Assembly: GCA_900547165.1 (NCBI GenBank)
Contig: URFZ01000028.1
Location: 1 to 13,678, forward strand
From: an uncultured Eubacteriales bacterium
GTDB lineage: Bacteria; Bacillota; Clostridia; Oscillospirales; UBA644
Reading direction: 5' to 3'
Length of the DNA: 13,678 bases
Below the pieces are notes generated by a model. The model made no database searches, was not told where the DNA came from, and worked only from the letters and a program-made list of their open reading frames with translations. The position numbers and the translations under genes are program-made. This document shows positions 1 to 6,999 of the stretch, one piece after another. How positions within the stretch are numbered: position 1 is the first letter of the stretch; the number at the start of each line of letters is the position of its first letter.

Positions 1-60
1 TTTTTTTGTATTTTTCAGCATTTTTTGCGGTCTGGGCTTTTTTTACATCCCCTTTTATAT

Positions 61-582
61 TCAGTCTTCTGTATGTTCGGTTTCCGATGTTTTTGCCCCG
101 TCGGAGTCTTCTGTTACTTCTTTTTTATCATCTTTTGTATCAGCCTTGTTCGGTGCGGGCATAACGGGCGTTTCTCCTTTTGAAATATCGGCGAGCGCCT
201 GTGCCATGAGTTTTTCGAATCTGCGCGGACGAATCATGAAGCATACCGCGCCGAAAACGAGCAGTATGAAAGCAATAAGGCTGTAAAGCGGGTAATCTTT
301 GAGCAATGCAAGCGTGAAAAAGCCCGTCAAAGCCATATAGATGAACCAAAAAACTTTGTCCGAGCTTGGTTTTGTGTGACGGTATTCCAGTCTGCAATTT
401 CCGTTTTCGTCGGCGGCGTACGTTCCTTTTATCACGGAATCGCTTCTGTCGGCATTTTTGAGCGTGAAAAATCCGTCGCCTATCTTGCCGTAGAAAGAAT
501 TTGTTTCAGTCGCTTTTTTGCCGACTCTTTCGGAAAAACGCTTTTCAAACTCTTCAATCGAAACTGTGGTATTAAGTGTCAT
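61..582 (-). CDS. Small two-helix membrane protein, function unknown
   Basis: A 173-residue protein that I do not recognise. Residues 1-75 look soluble and mixed. They are followed by two hydrophobic stretches, roughly residues 78-95 and 100-117, forming a transmembrane hairpin. The C-terminal 40-50 residues are highly charged and low in complexity (rich in Asp, Glu, Lys, Thr), probably a disordered cytoplasmic tail. No catalytic motif, signal peptide or lipobox is visible. The ATG at 580-582 is preceded by GGAGA with 9 nt spacing, and that ribosome site overlaps the radA stop codon. The gene starts 13 nt after radA and is almost certainly cotranscribed and translationally coupled with it. 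The pairing with radA suggests only shared expression, not function. Gene reality is well supported; the role is unknown. Confidence 0.8.
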   Translation of the reverse strand: MTLNTTVSIEEFEKRFSERVGKKATETNSFYGKIGDGFFTLKNADRSDSVIKGTYAADENGNCRLEYRHTKPSSDKVFWFIYMALTGFFTLALLKDYPLYSLIAFILLVFGAVCFMIRPRRFEKLMAQALADISKGETPVMPAPNKADTKDDKKEVTEDSDGAKTSETEHTED

Positions 583-595
583 TTTTCAGCATCTC

Positions 596-1945
596 CTATA
601 TTTTGTTGAAAGTGTCTTTTATCGAGTACACAGGTATAAGTTCTGCGTTTGTTTTTATATGCGAAAGTTTGTTTCTTGCGGGAACGATACATCTTTTGAA
701 ACCGAGTTTTTCCGCTTCGGATATGCGTTTCTCTATACCCGAGACCGCTCTGATTTCTCCCGCAAGTCCTATCTCTCCGATAAGCGCCGTATCGTCGGGA
801 ATAATAAAATCTTTCAGCGCGGAAGCAACGGCGCAGGCAACCGCAAGATCTGCGGCGGGTTCGTCAAGCTTCAAACCTCCGATAACGTTGCAGTAAACGT
901 CGCTTGTTCCGAAAAACATTCCGCAGCGTTTTTCAAGCACGGCAATCAGCAGATTAAGGCGGCTGTAATCAAAACCTGTCGCGACACGTCTCGGAGACGG
1001 GAACGGTGTCGGCGCAACAAGAGCCTGAACCTCCGCGCATATCGGGCGTGAGCCTTCGAGAACGCAGGTGGTGGCTATGCCCGAAACATTTGTGGGCTTG
1101 CCCTGTAAGAATATCGTGGACGGGTTTCTGACTTCCGTCAGCCCCTCGTTTGTCATTTCAAAAACGCCGACTTCGTTTGTCGAACCGTATCTGTTTTTTA
1201 TCGCGCGCAGAATGCGGCAGTCAAGCGTTCTTTCTCCCTCGAAATAGAGAACTGCGTCAACCATGTGTTCCATAACTTTCGGTCCTGCGATAGAACCCTC
1301 TTTATTGACGTGACCGACTATGAAAACGGGAATATCGCTGTCCTTTGCGAGGTGCATAAGCAGATTTGTGCATTCGCGCACCTGCGGAACGGAACCGGGG
1401 GATGACTGCATATCGTCTCGGGACATAGTTTGAATCGAATCGACGATGACAAGTCCCGGCTTTTCCGCAAGAACCGTCGAACAAACAGTGCCTATATCCG
1501 TTTCGGAAAGTATGGAAAGTCTGTCCGTTGTCACACCCAGACGGCTTGCACGAAGTTTTATCTGCCCGGGTGATTCTTCGCCCGCGATATACAAGATATC
1601 CATGTCGAGATTTGCACACATCTGCAAAAGTATCGTCGATTTTCCTATGCCGGGTTCACCGCTGACGAGAACGACAGAACCTTTGACTATGCCGCCGCCG
1701 AGAACTCTGTTCAATTCCGAAATTCCCGTGTCGGTTCTCTGTTCGCTTTCTTTTCCTATTTGCGATAATTTCAGACTTTTTGCGGGCGCTTTTTCTTTCT
1801 TCTCGATTTTTTTCGAGACCTCGACGGGCGCTGATATTTCTTCCGTCAAAGTGTTCCATGCGCCGCAATTCTGACATTGTCCCGACCATTTTGCGGATTC
1901 GGTTCCGCACTCGGAACAAATGTAAACTGTCTTTGTTTTTGCCAT
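596..1945 (-). CDS. radA: DNA repair protein RadA (Sms), branch-migration ATPase
   Basis: A 449-residue RadA, the usual family length. The family is a RecA-like, DnaB-type hexameric ATPase that acts on recombination intermediates. Visible parts are an N-terminal C4 zinc finger (Cys10, 13, 24, 27), Walker A GEPGIGKST at residues 96-104, a Walker B region reading LVIVDSIQTM, and the RadA signature followed by STNEVGVFEM. The signature reads KNRYG where most members have KNRFG. The C-terminal part is the Lon-protease-like domain, with EPAADLA in place of a catalytic serine, as is normal for RadA. The open frame extends 21 codons upstream, but I place the start at the ATG at 1943-1945 because AAGGAG precedes it and MAKTKTVYICSECG is the typical family N-terminus. 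A sigma-A promoter lies just upstream, and the small membrane protein follows in the same operon. Confidence 0.97.
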   Translation of the reverse strand: MAKTKTVYICSECGTESAKWSGQCQNCGAWNTLTEEISAPVEVSKKIEKKEKAPAKSLKLSQIGKESEQRTDTGISELNRVLGGGIVKGSVVLVSGEPGIGKSTILLQMCANLDMDILYIAGEESPGQIKLRASRLGVTTDRLSILSETDIGTVCSTVLAEKPGLVIVDSIQTMSRDDMQSSPGSVPQVRECTNLLMHLAKDSDIPVFIVGHVNKEGSIAGPKVMEHMVDAVLYFEGERTLDCRILRAIKNRYGSTNEVGVFEMTNEGLTEVRNPSTIFLQGKPTNVSGIATTCVLEGSRPICAEVQALVAPTPFPSPRRVATGFDYSRLNLLIAVLEKRCGMFFGTSDVYCNVIGGLKLDEPAADLAVACAVASALKDFIIPDDTALIGEIGLAGEIRAVSGIEKRISEAEKLGFKRCIVPARNKLSHIKTNAELIPVYSIKDTFNKI

Positions 1946-1967
1946 TGTAACGAACTCCTTTAAAACA

Positions 1968-1996
1968 ATTATAACACAGTCGTGTCGGGATTTCAA
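1968..1996 (-). promoter_or_regulatory. radA promoter
   Basis: Reading the minus strand, TTGAAA (1991-1996), a 17-bp spacer and a perfect TATAAT (1968-1973) form a sigma-A promoter. The predicted start of transcription is about 15-20 nt before the radA ribosome site. Its -35 box is only 5 bp from the -35 box of the divergent kinase promoter. Confidence 0.85.
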
Positions 1997-2001
1997 GTCC
2001 C

Positions 2002-2030
2002 TTGACATTTTTATACAATTATGATAAAAT
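2002..2030 (+). promoter_or_regulatory. Promoter of the ROK kinase operon
   Basis: TTGACA (2002-2007), a 17-bp spacer and TAAAAT (2025-2030) make a strong sigma-A promoter. It fires away from the radA promoter. No extra operator-like palindrome is obvious between it and the ATG at 2067. Confidence 0.85.
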
Positions 2031-2066
2031 GACCGTATAGTTCAATCCGAAAAGGGAGTATCTGAA

Positions 2067-3008
2067 ATGTATTATATAGGCGTCGATCTCGGCGGCACGA
2101 ACATAGCCGTCGGCATAGTTGACAAAGAGGGAAAAATTCTTGCGAAAAAGTCCGTTAAAACGCTGGCTGACCGCCCGTTTGACGAAATTGTTGCGGATAT
2201 GGCAAAGTGCATACTTGATTTGCTTGCGGAACAGGGAATGACGGAAAACGAAATCGTTTCGATAGGTATAGGCTGCCCCGGAAATCTTGATACGGAAAAC
2301 GGCAGACTTGTCTATGCCAACAACTTCAAAAACGGCACGGACGTACCTCTTCGCAAACTTATGCAGCAGCATATAAACAAGCCCGTATATCTCGGCAACG
2401 ATGCCAATGTGGCGGCGCTCGGAGAAACAATATCCGGTGCGGCAAAAGGCGTGAAGAACGCGGTTATGATAACCCTCGGAACGGGTGTCGGCGGCGGTAT
2501 TATCATCGACGGCAAAATTTATGAGGGACAAAATTCCGCAGGTGCGGAAATGGGACACGTCTGCATTGTCAAAGACGGCGAACATTGTTCCTGCGGCAGA
2601 AACGGTTGCTGGGAAGCGTATGCTTCCGTTACGGCGCTTATCCGTCAGACGAAAGAAGCTATGAAAGCGCACCCCGAATCAAAAATGAATGAAACGCCCA
2701 TAGATGAAGTAAACGGCAGAACCGCGTTTGACGCAATGCGTGCGGGCGATGCTGCTGCAAAAGATGTTTGCGACAGATACATAGAATATATTGCGGAGGG
2801 ACTTGTCGATATCGTCAATGTTTTCCGCCCCGAAACGCTTATCATCGGCGGCGGAATCTGCAAAGAGGGCGACACGCTGCTTGTTCCCATCAAGAACTTT
2901 ATAAATAAGTACGCATACGGCGGAAGTCTTAACCCCGAACAGCATATTGAAATCGCAAAACTCGGCAATGACGCGGGCATAATCGGCGCGGCGCTTATTC
3001 ACGCATAG
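2067..3008 (+). CDS. glcK: ROK-family glucokinase
   Basis: A 313-residue cytoplasmic sugar kinase of the ROK family, which phosphorylates glucose to glucose-6-phosphate with ATP. Visible motifs are the phosphate-binding DLGGTN at residues 7-12, the catalytic-Asp motif NDAN at 111-114 (Asp112), the glycine-rich LGTGVGGG at 137-144, and the zinc-binding ROK signature. In the signature, His164, Cys174, Cys176 and Cys181 match the expected ligands, followed by WEAYAS. The length is normal for glucokinases of this type. The ATG follows AAGGGAG with good spacing. The gene sits 4 nt before an rRNA pseudouridine synthase gene. Glucose as substrate is inferred from overall resemblance to Firmicute GlcK; N-acetylmannosamine or fructose kinases are close relatives and cannot be excluded by eye. 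Confidence 0.9.
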   Translation: MYYIGVDLGGTNIAVGIVDKEGKILAKKSVKTLADRPFDEIVADMAKCILDLLAEQGMTENEIVSIGIGCPGNLDTENGRLVYANNFKNGTDVPLRKLMQQHINKPVYLGNDANVAALGETISGAAKGVKNAVMITLGTGVGGGIIIDGKIYEGQNSAGAEMGHVCIVKDGEHCSCGRNGCWEAYASVTALIRQTKEAMKAHPESKMNETPIDEVNGRTAFDAMRAGDAAAKDVCDRYIEYIAEGLVDIVNVFRPETLIIGGGICKEGDTLLVPIKNFINKYAYGGSLNPEQHIEIAKLGNDAGIIGAALIHA

Positions 3009-3012
3009 AGCG

Positions 3013-3993
3013 ATGCGGACGGTTATTCTCGGCAAAAACGACGGCGGACAAAGGCTTGACAAGTATATGTCGAAAGCCTTTCCGTCAATGCCGCAGTCTA
3101 TGATATACAAATACCTTCGCAAGAAATGCGTTCGCGTCAACGGCGTTCATGCCGCGGCGCAGACCGTTTTGCGTGAGGGCGATGAACTGCGGTTTTTTAT
3201 AAGCGACGAATACTTTGAAAACGGCAGGGACAAAGTCGATTATTCAAAAATAAGAGTGTCTTTCAAGGTCGTTTACGAGGATGAGAACATTCTCGTTGTC
3301 GATAAACCCGCAGGCTTGATATGCCAGCCCGATGCGGAAGAGAATTTTAACACTCTTTCGAATCATATTATCGCATATCTTATCGGAAAAAGGGAGTATT
3401 CACCCGAAAAGGAAAATTCGTTTGTTCCCGCGCTTTGCAACCGCATAGACAAAAACACGCAGGGGCTTGTGATTGCCGCCAAAAATGCGGAATCTCTTCG
3501 CATAATGAACGATAAGATAAAGAAAAGAGAAATATCCAAGTTTTACAAGTGCCTTGTTTTCGGTAAGCCCGAACCCGAAAAAGCGGTCGTACACGCTTTT
3601 TTGAAAAAGAACTCGGAAACAAATACCGTTACCGTTGTCGGAACTCTTCCGAAAAATGCCGATGGTTTCAAGAATATTTCAACCTCGTATGAGGTTGTTG
3701 CGACCGACGGAAATATCAGCTTGCTTCGCGTGGGGCTGTTGACGGGACGGACTCATCAGATAAGGGCGCACATGGCGTTTCTCGGTCATCCGCTTCTCGG
3801 GGACACCAAATACGGCACTGCGGCGGCAAATAAAGGCTTTCCTTTCAAATATCAGGCACTCAGTTCCTGTGAATTGACTTTTGATTTTCCGACCGATGCG
3901 GGAAGTCTCTCATATCTGCGCGGAAAAACGTTGAAAACAGCGGCTTTTTTTGATAAATGGGAAATTGTACAAAAACTTACTTTTTTAAAGTGA
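3013..3993 (+). CDS. RluA/RluD-family 23S rRNA pseudouridine synthase
   Basis: A 326-residue enzyme that isomerises uridine to pseudouridine in RNA, probably 23S rRNA. Residues about 12-60 form an S4 RNA-binding domain (QRLDKYMSK, then YLRKKCVRVNG). The catalytic domain begins near residue 80 (VVYEDENILVVDKPAGL). It carries the catalytic Asp146 in NRIDKNTQG, a variant of the usual HRLDxxTSG, and the C-terminal motif GRTHQIRAHMAFLGHPLLGD. The layout fits RluC/RluD-type enzymes, but the target position cannot be read from sequence, so no symbol is given. The ATG at 3013 lies 4 nt after the kinase stop with no strong ribosome site of its own, suggesting translational coupling. No clear hairpin terminator follows the stop. 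Confidence 0.92.
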   Translation: MRTVILGKNDGGQRLDKYMSKAFPSMPQSMIYKYLRKKCVRVNGVHAAAQTVLREGDELRFFISDEYFENGRDKVDYSKIRVSFKVVYEDENILVVDKPAGLICQPDAEENFNTLSNHIIAYLIGKREYSPEKENSFVPALCNRIDKNTQGLVIAAKNAESLRIMNDKIKKREISKFYKCLVFGKPEPEKAVVHAFLKKNSETNTVTVVGTLPKNADGFKNISTSYEVVATDGNISLLRVGLLTGRTHQIRAHMAFLGHPLLGDTKYGTAAANKGFPFKYQALSSCELTFDFPTDAGSLSYLRGKTLKTAAFFDKWEIVQKLTFLK

Positions 3994-4036
3994 AAATTTT
4001 GTATGAATGCATAATTGAGCGCAGAATACGGAGTAA

Positions 4037-4068
4037 TTCAGAGAAAAACAGAGCATTTCAGAGAAAAA
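4037..4068. repeat. Pair of 12-bp direct repeats upstream of potA promoter
   Basis: TTCAGAGAAAAA occurs at 4037-4048 and again at 4057-4068, exactly 20 bp apart, about two helical turns. The pair lies about 55 bp upstream of the potA -35 box in an A-rich gap. Function is unknown; it could be chance in A-rich DNA. Confidence 0.4.
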
Positions 4069-4122
4069 ACAAAGTCATGATTGAAATTTTGCGATTAAAG
4101 TCGAATTTTACATAAAAATCCC

Positions 4123-4150
4123 TTGACAATTAGATTTTTTGTGCTATTAT
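4123..4150 (+). promoter_or_regulatory. potABCD promoter (extended -10)
   Basis: TTGACA (4123-4128), a 16-bp spacer and TATTAT (4145-4150), with TG one base upstream of the -10 box, make a strong extended-10 sigma-A promoter. The predicted start of transcription, near 4157, falls inside the 5' arm of the hairpin described next. Confidence 0.8.
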
Positions 4151-4153
4151 ATT

Positions 4154-4195
4154 ATTGTATTTCGGAGACCCCTTCGCGATACAATAATTTTTTTT
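4154..4195 (+). terminator. Leader hairpin with U-tract upstream of potA (possible attenuator)
   Basis: ATTGTAT at 4154-4160 is exactly complementary to ATACAAT at 4179-4185. The pairing continues inward (T-G, one T-C mismatch, C-G, G-C, G-T, A-T, G-C) to an ACCC loop. Eight Ts follow at 4188-4195. This is the form of an intrinsic terminator, placed between the promoter and the potA ribosome site. It could be an attenuator, an operator palindrome overlapping the transcription start, or both. No leader peptide or recognised riboswitch is visible, and the leader is too short for most riboswitches. Confidence 0.6.
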
Positions 4196-4216
4196 ATCTT
4201 GAAGGGAGATAAAAGG

Positions 4217-5377
4217 ATGTCTGAAAACATCATTCAACTTGAAAATGTTTCGGTTGCTTTTGATGGGGAAAAGGTCCTTGATAATTTGAGTCTTTCGATC
4301 AAAGACAAAGAATTTGTGACCTTGCTCGGACCCAGCGGTTGCGGAAAGACCACGACCCTGAGAATTATTGCGGGCTTTATTGAACCTGACAGCGGAAATT
4401 TGTACTTCGACGGAAAACGTATCAACGATATACCTCCGTATAAGCGGCAGGTGAACACTGTTTTTCAGCGATACGCCCTCTTTCCGCACCTGAACGTGTT
4501 TGAGAATATCGCGTTCGGACTTCGTTTGAAAAAAATGCCCGATGCGGAGATTCGCAAAAAAGTCTTCGATATGCTCGAACTCGTGAATCTCAAAGGCTAT
4601 GCTTCCAGAAAAGTCGGAAATCTTTCCGGCGGACAGCAGCAGAGAGTTGCGATTGCCCGCGCGCTTGTGAACAATCCGCGTGTGCTTCTTCTTGACGAAC
4701 CTCTGGCTGCTCTTGACCTGAAACTGCGCAAAGATATGCAGAACGAATTGAAGCGTATTCAGAAACAGTCGAACATCACGTTCGTTTATGTTACGCACGA
4801 CCAGGAAGAAGCACTTTCGATGTCCGATACGGTCGTTGTTATGGACGAGGGCGTTATTCAGCAAATAGGCACGCCGCTTGATATTTACAACGAACCCGCC
4901 AACGCATTTGTTGCGGACTTCATCGGCGAAAGCAATATCCTTGACGGCGTTATGCTTGAAGATTACAGCGTTCTTGTTGCGGGACACAAATATACCTGCT
5001 CCGACAAGGGCTTTGCCAAAAACGAACCCGTTGACGTTGTTATCCGTCCCGAGGATATAAATGTCGTTGCTTCCGACCAAAGCCACCTTTCGGGCACGGT
5101 CACAAATGTTGTTTTCAAGGGCGTTCATTACGAAATAATCGTAGATATAAAGAATTTCAAATGGCTTATACAGACGACCGAATTTCACGGCGTCGGCGAA
5201 AATATAGGAATTGAACTTGCTCCCGATCTTATTCATGTTATGAAAAAATCCGAGTATTCGGGCTCGTTCGGCGATTACAGTTCGTACAGTGAAGAATATG
5301 ACGAACTCAGCGAGATTGTCGATGAGGAAGAAGCCGCGGAGGAACTTGAACGTGAGCAGGCGGCGGAGGATTTGTGA
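4217..5377 (+). CDS. potA: Spermidine/putrescine ABC transporter ATP-binding protein PotA
   Basis: A 386-residue cytoplasmic ATPase that powers polyamine import. Visible motifs are Walker A GPSGCGKTT at residues 38-46, Q-loop Gln84, signature LSGGQ at 136-140, Walker B LLLDE at 157-161, and H-loop His194. A TOBE-like regulatory domain follows from about residue 235. The last 40 or so residues are a very acidic tail rich in Ser, Tyr, Glu and Ala that goes beyond the conserved core. The frame is open 26 codons further upstream, but that part overlaps the promoter. The start is the ATG at 4217, with AAGGGAG 8 nt before it. Its stop codon overlaps the potB start by one base (TGATG). The gene order A-B-C-D and the partner identities support the polyamine assignment over other CUT1/Fe/sulfate-type ATPases. 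Confidence 0.95.
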   Translation: MSENIIQLENVSVAFDGEKVLDNLSLSIKDKEFVTLLGPSGCGKTTTLRIIAGFIEPDSGNLYFDGKRINDIPPYKRQVNTVFQRYALFPHLNVFENIAFGLRLKKMPDAEIRKKVFDMLELVNLKGYASRKVGNLSGGQQQRVAIARALVNNPRVLLLDEPLAALDLKLRKDMQNELKRIQKQSNITFVYVTHDQEEALSMSDTVVVMDEGVIQQIGTPLDIYNEPANAFVADFIGESNILDGVMLEDYSVLVAGHKYTCSDKGFAKNEPVDVVIRPEDINVVASDQSHLSGTVTNVVFKGVHYEIIVDIKNFKWLIQTTEFHGVGENIGIELAPDLIHVMKKSEYSGSFGDYSSYSEEYDELSEIVDEEEAAEELEREQAAEDL

Positions 5378-6186
5378 TGAAAAACAAACTTGTCGCTCTT
5401 CCTTATATAATATGGATGTTTCTCTTTATCGTTGCGCCTCTGATAATCGTTGTATTTTACGCTTTTACCAATGCGAACGGTGAGTTTACGTTTTCAAATA
5501 TCGTAAATCTCAAAGAATATATCCCGACCTTTCTTTCTTCGATATGGATGGGGGCTTTGGCGGCGTTTATCAGTTTGCTGATAGGCTATCCCACGGCATA
5601 TTTCATATCGAAAGCGGGAGAGAGAACTCAAAAAATATTGGTCATGCTCGTTATGCTTCCGATGTTTATGAGTTTTCTGCTTCGAACGATAGCGCTTGTT
5701 TCGCTGATGTCGAACAACGGTTTGATAAACAGTTTTATCGACATGATAGGACTTGAAAAACTTTCGCTTATAAGAAACACTCCCGCAGTTATCGTCGGAA
5801 TGGTATATATTTATCTTCCGTATATGATAATGCCCCTTTACAATTCGCTTTCGAAAATGGACAAAAACATTCTCGAAGCGGCGGAAGACCTCGGCGCAAA
5901 CAGATTTCAGCGTTTTCGCAGAGTGGTGTTCCCGCTGTCCGTTCCCGGAGTTATATCGGGTGTGACGATGGTTTTCGTTCCCGCGGTCAGCACGTTCTAT
6001 ATCTCAAAAAAACTCGGCGGGATTTCCGACGTCATGATAGGAGATATTATCGAACAGCAGTTCAAACAGGCGTACAACCCGTATATGGGTGCCGCAATGG
6101 CTCTCGGACTTCTTGTTCTTATCTTCGTATGTATGGCAATAATGCGCAAATTCTCCGGTGATGATGGGGAGGAGATAGTGCTGTGA
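5377..6186 (+). CDS. potB: Spermidine/putrescine ABC transporter permease PotB
   Basis: A 269-residue inner-membrane permease with about six hydrophobic helices, beginning LPYIIWMFLFIVAPL. The cytoplasmic EAA loop that docks onto PotA is visible near residues 170-194 (EAAEDLGANRFQRFRRV, then PLSVPG). PotB pairs with PotC to form the channel. An in-frame GTG sits one codon earlier (5374). I prefer the ATG at 5377 because GGAGGA lies 6 nt before it and it forms a TGATG stop/start overlap with potA. Its own stop overlaps the potC GTG by four bases, consistent with tight translational coupling in one operon. Length and helix pattern are normal for the family. Confidence 0.94.
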   Translation: MKNKLVALPYIIWMFLFIVAPLIIVVFYAFTNANGEFTFSNIVNLKEYIPTFLSSIWMGALAAFISLLIGYPTAYFISKAGERTQKILVMLVMLPMFMSFLLRTIALVSLMSNNGLINSFIDMIGLEKLSLIRNTPAVIVGMVYIYLPYMIMPLYNSLSKMDKNILEAAEDLGANRFQRFRRVVFPLSVPGVISGVTMVFVPAVSTFYISKKLGGISDVMIGDIIEQQFKQAYNPYMGAAMALGLLVLIFVCMAIMRKFSGDDGEEIVL

Positions 6187-6995
6187 AAGTTTTCGGAAAA
6201 ATATTTACCGCTATTATTTTTATCCTGCTTTATGCACCGATATTTGTGCTTGTCGCTCTTTCGTTCAACACATCGAAAAGCACCGTTATGATTGACGGAT
6301 TTACTTTTCAATGGTATAAGGAACTGTTCACAAACTCCAACCTGATGGGACTTTTGCTGAACACCCTTATCCTTGCCGTTGCTTCAAGCGTCGTCGCCAC
6401 TTTGCTCGGCACGACTGCGGCGCTCGGCATAAGCAAGATGAAAAAACGCACGCGCAATCTTGTTATGTCCGTAACAAATATCCCGATGTCTAACCCCGAA
6501 ATCGTAACGGGCGTTTCGCTTGCGCTGCTTTTCGTATTTATCGGAACGTGGCTCAAAATAGATGACGTTCTCGGCTTCGGAACGCTGTTTATCGCACACG
6601 TTACGTTCAATCTGCCGTATGTTATTCTGTCCGTCATGCCCAAACTTCGCAGCATGGACAGAACCATGATAGACGCGGCTCTCGACCTCGGTTGTACGCC
6701 CGCGCAGGCTTTTCGAAAGATAACGCTTCCGGAGATAATGCCCGGTGTTGTTTCGGGCTTTGTTATGGCGTTTACGCTGTCGCTTGACGACTTTGTTATC
6801 AGTTATTTCGTATCGGGCTCGACGTTTACGACTCTTCCCGTGGAAATATACAACTACACGAAAAAACCGATGTCGCCGACGATATACGCGTTGTTTACGC
6901 TGATGTTCTTGATAATTCTTATTCTGCTTTTGGTTATGAATATTGCAGATATTCGCCGCGATAAAAAGAAGGCGGCATTATACGGGAGGACATAA
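6183..6995 (+). CDS. potC: Spermidine/putrescine ABC transporter permease PotC
   Basis: A 270-residue inner-membrane permease, the second half of the polyamine channel. About six hydrophobic helices are visible. The EAA loop reads DAALDLGCTPAQAFRKI followed by LPEIMPG, and the family hallmark SLDDFVISYFVSG lies near residue 200. Translation starts at GTG 6183, preceded by GGGGAGGAG with 8 nt spacing and overlapping the potB stop as GTGA. The stop is 4 nt before the potD start, so all four pot genes appear to be coupled. Nothing is truncated or missing. Confidence 0.94.
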   Translation: MKVFGKIFTAIIFILLYAPIFVLVALSFNTSKSTVMIDGFTFQWYKELFTNSNLMGLLLNTLILAVASSVVATLLGTTAALGISKMKKRTRNLVMSVTNIPMSNPEIVTGVSLALLFVFIGTWLKIDDVLGFGTLFIAHVTFNLPYVILSVMPKLRSMDRTMIDAALDLGCTPAQAFRKITLPEIMPGVVSGFVMAFTLSLDDFVISYFVSGSTFTTLPVEIYNYTKKPMSPTIYALFTLMFLIILILLLVMNIADIRRDKKKAALYGRT

Positions 6996-6999
6996 GAAA

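Noticed and set aside
1..60. Possible beginning of another minus-strand gene at the window edge (ATG at 19-21, or a coding-like frame without a start)
   Set aside because: Too short to judge; no ribosome site at the proper distance from a usual start codon and no terminator hairpin either.
518..1051. Plus-strand 177-codon frame opposite radA
   Set aside because: Shadow of radA; composition is not protein-like and there is no start signal.
2019..3140. Long minus-strand open frames opposite the kinase and pseudouridine synthase genes
   Set aside because: Antisense shadows with no protein-like motifs; the plus-strand genes are clear.
4130..5236. Long 368-codon open frame on the minus strand opposite potA
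   Set aside because: It is the antisense shadow of potA: no ribosome site, no recognisable domain, and the plus strand encodes an unambiguous ABC ATPase.
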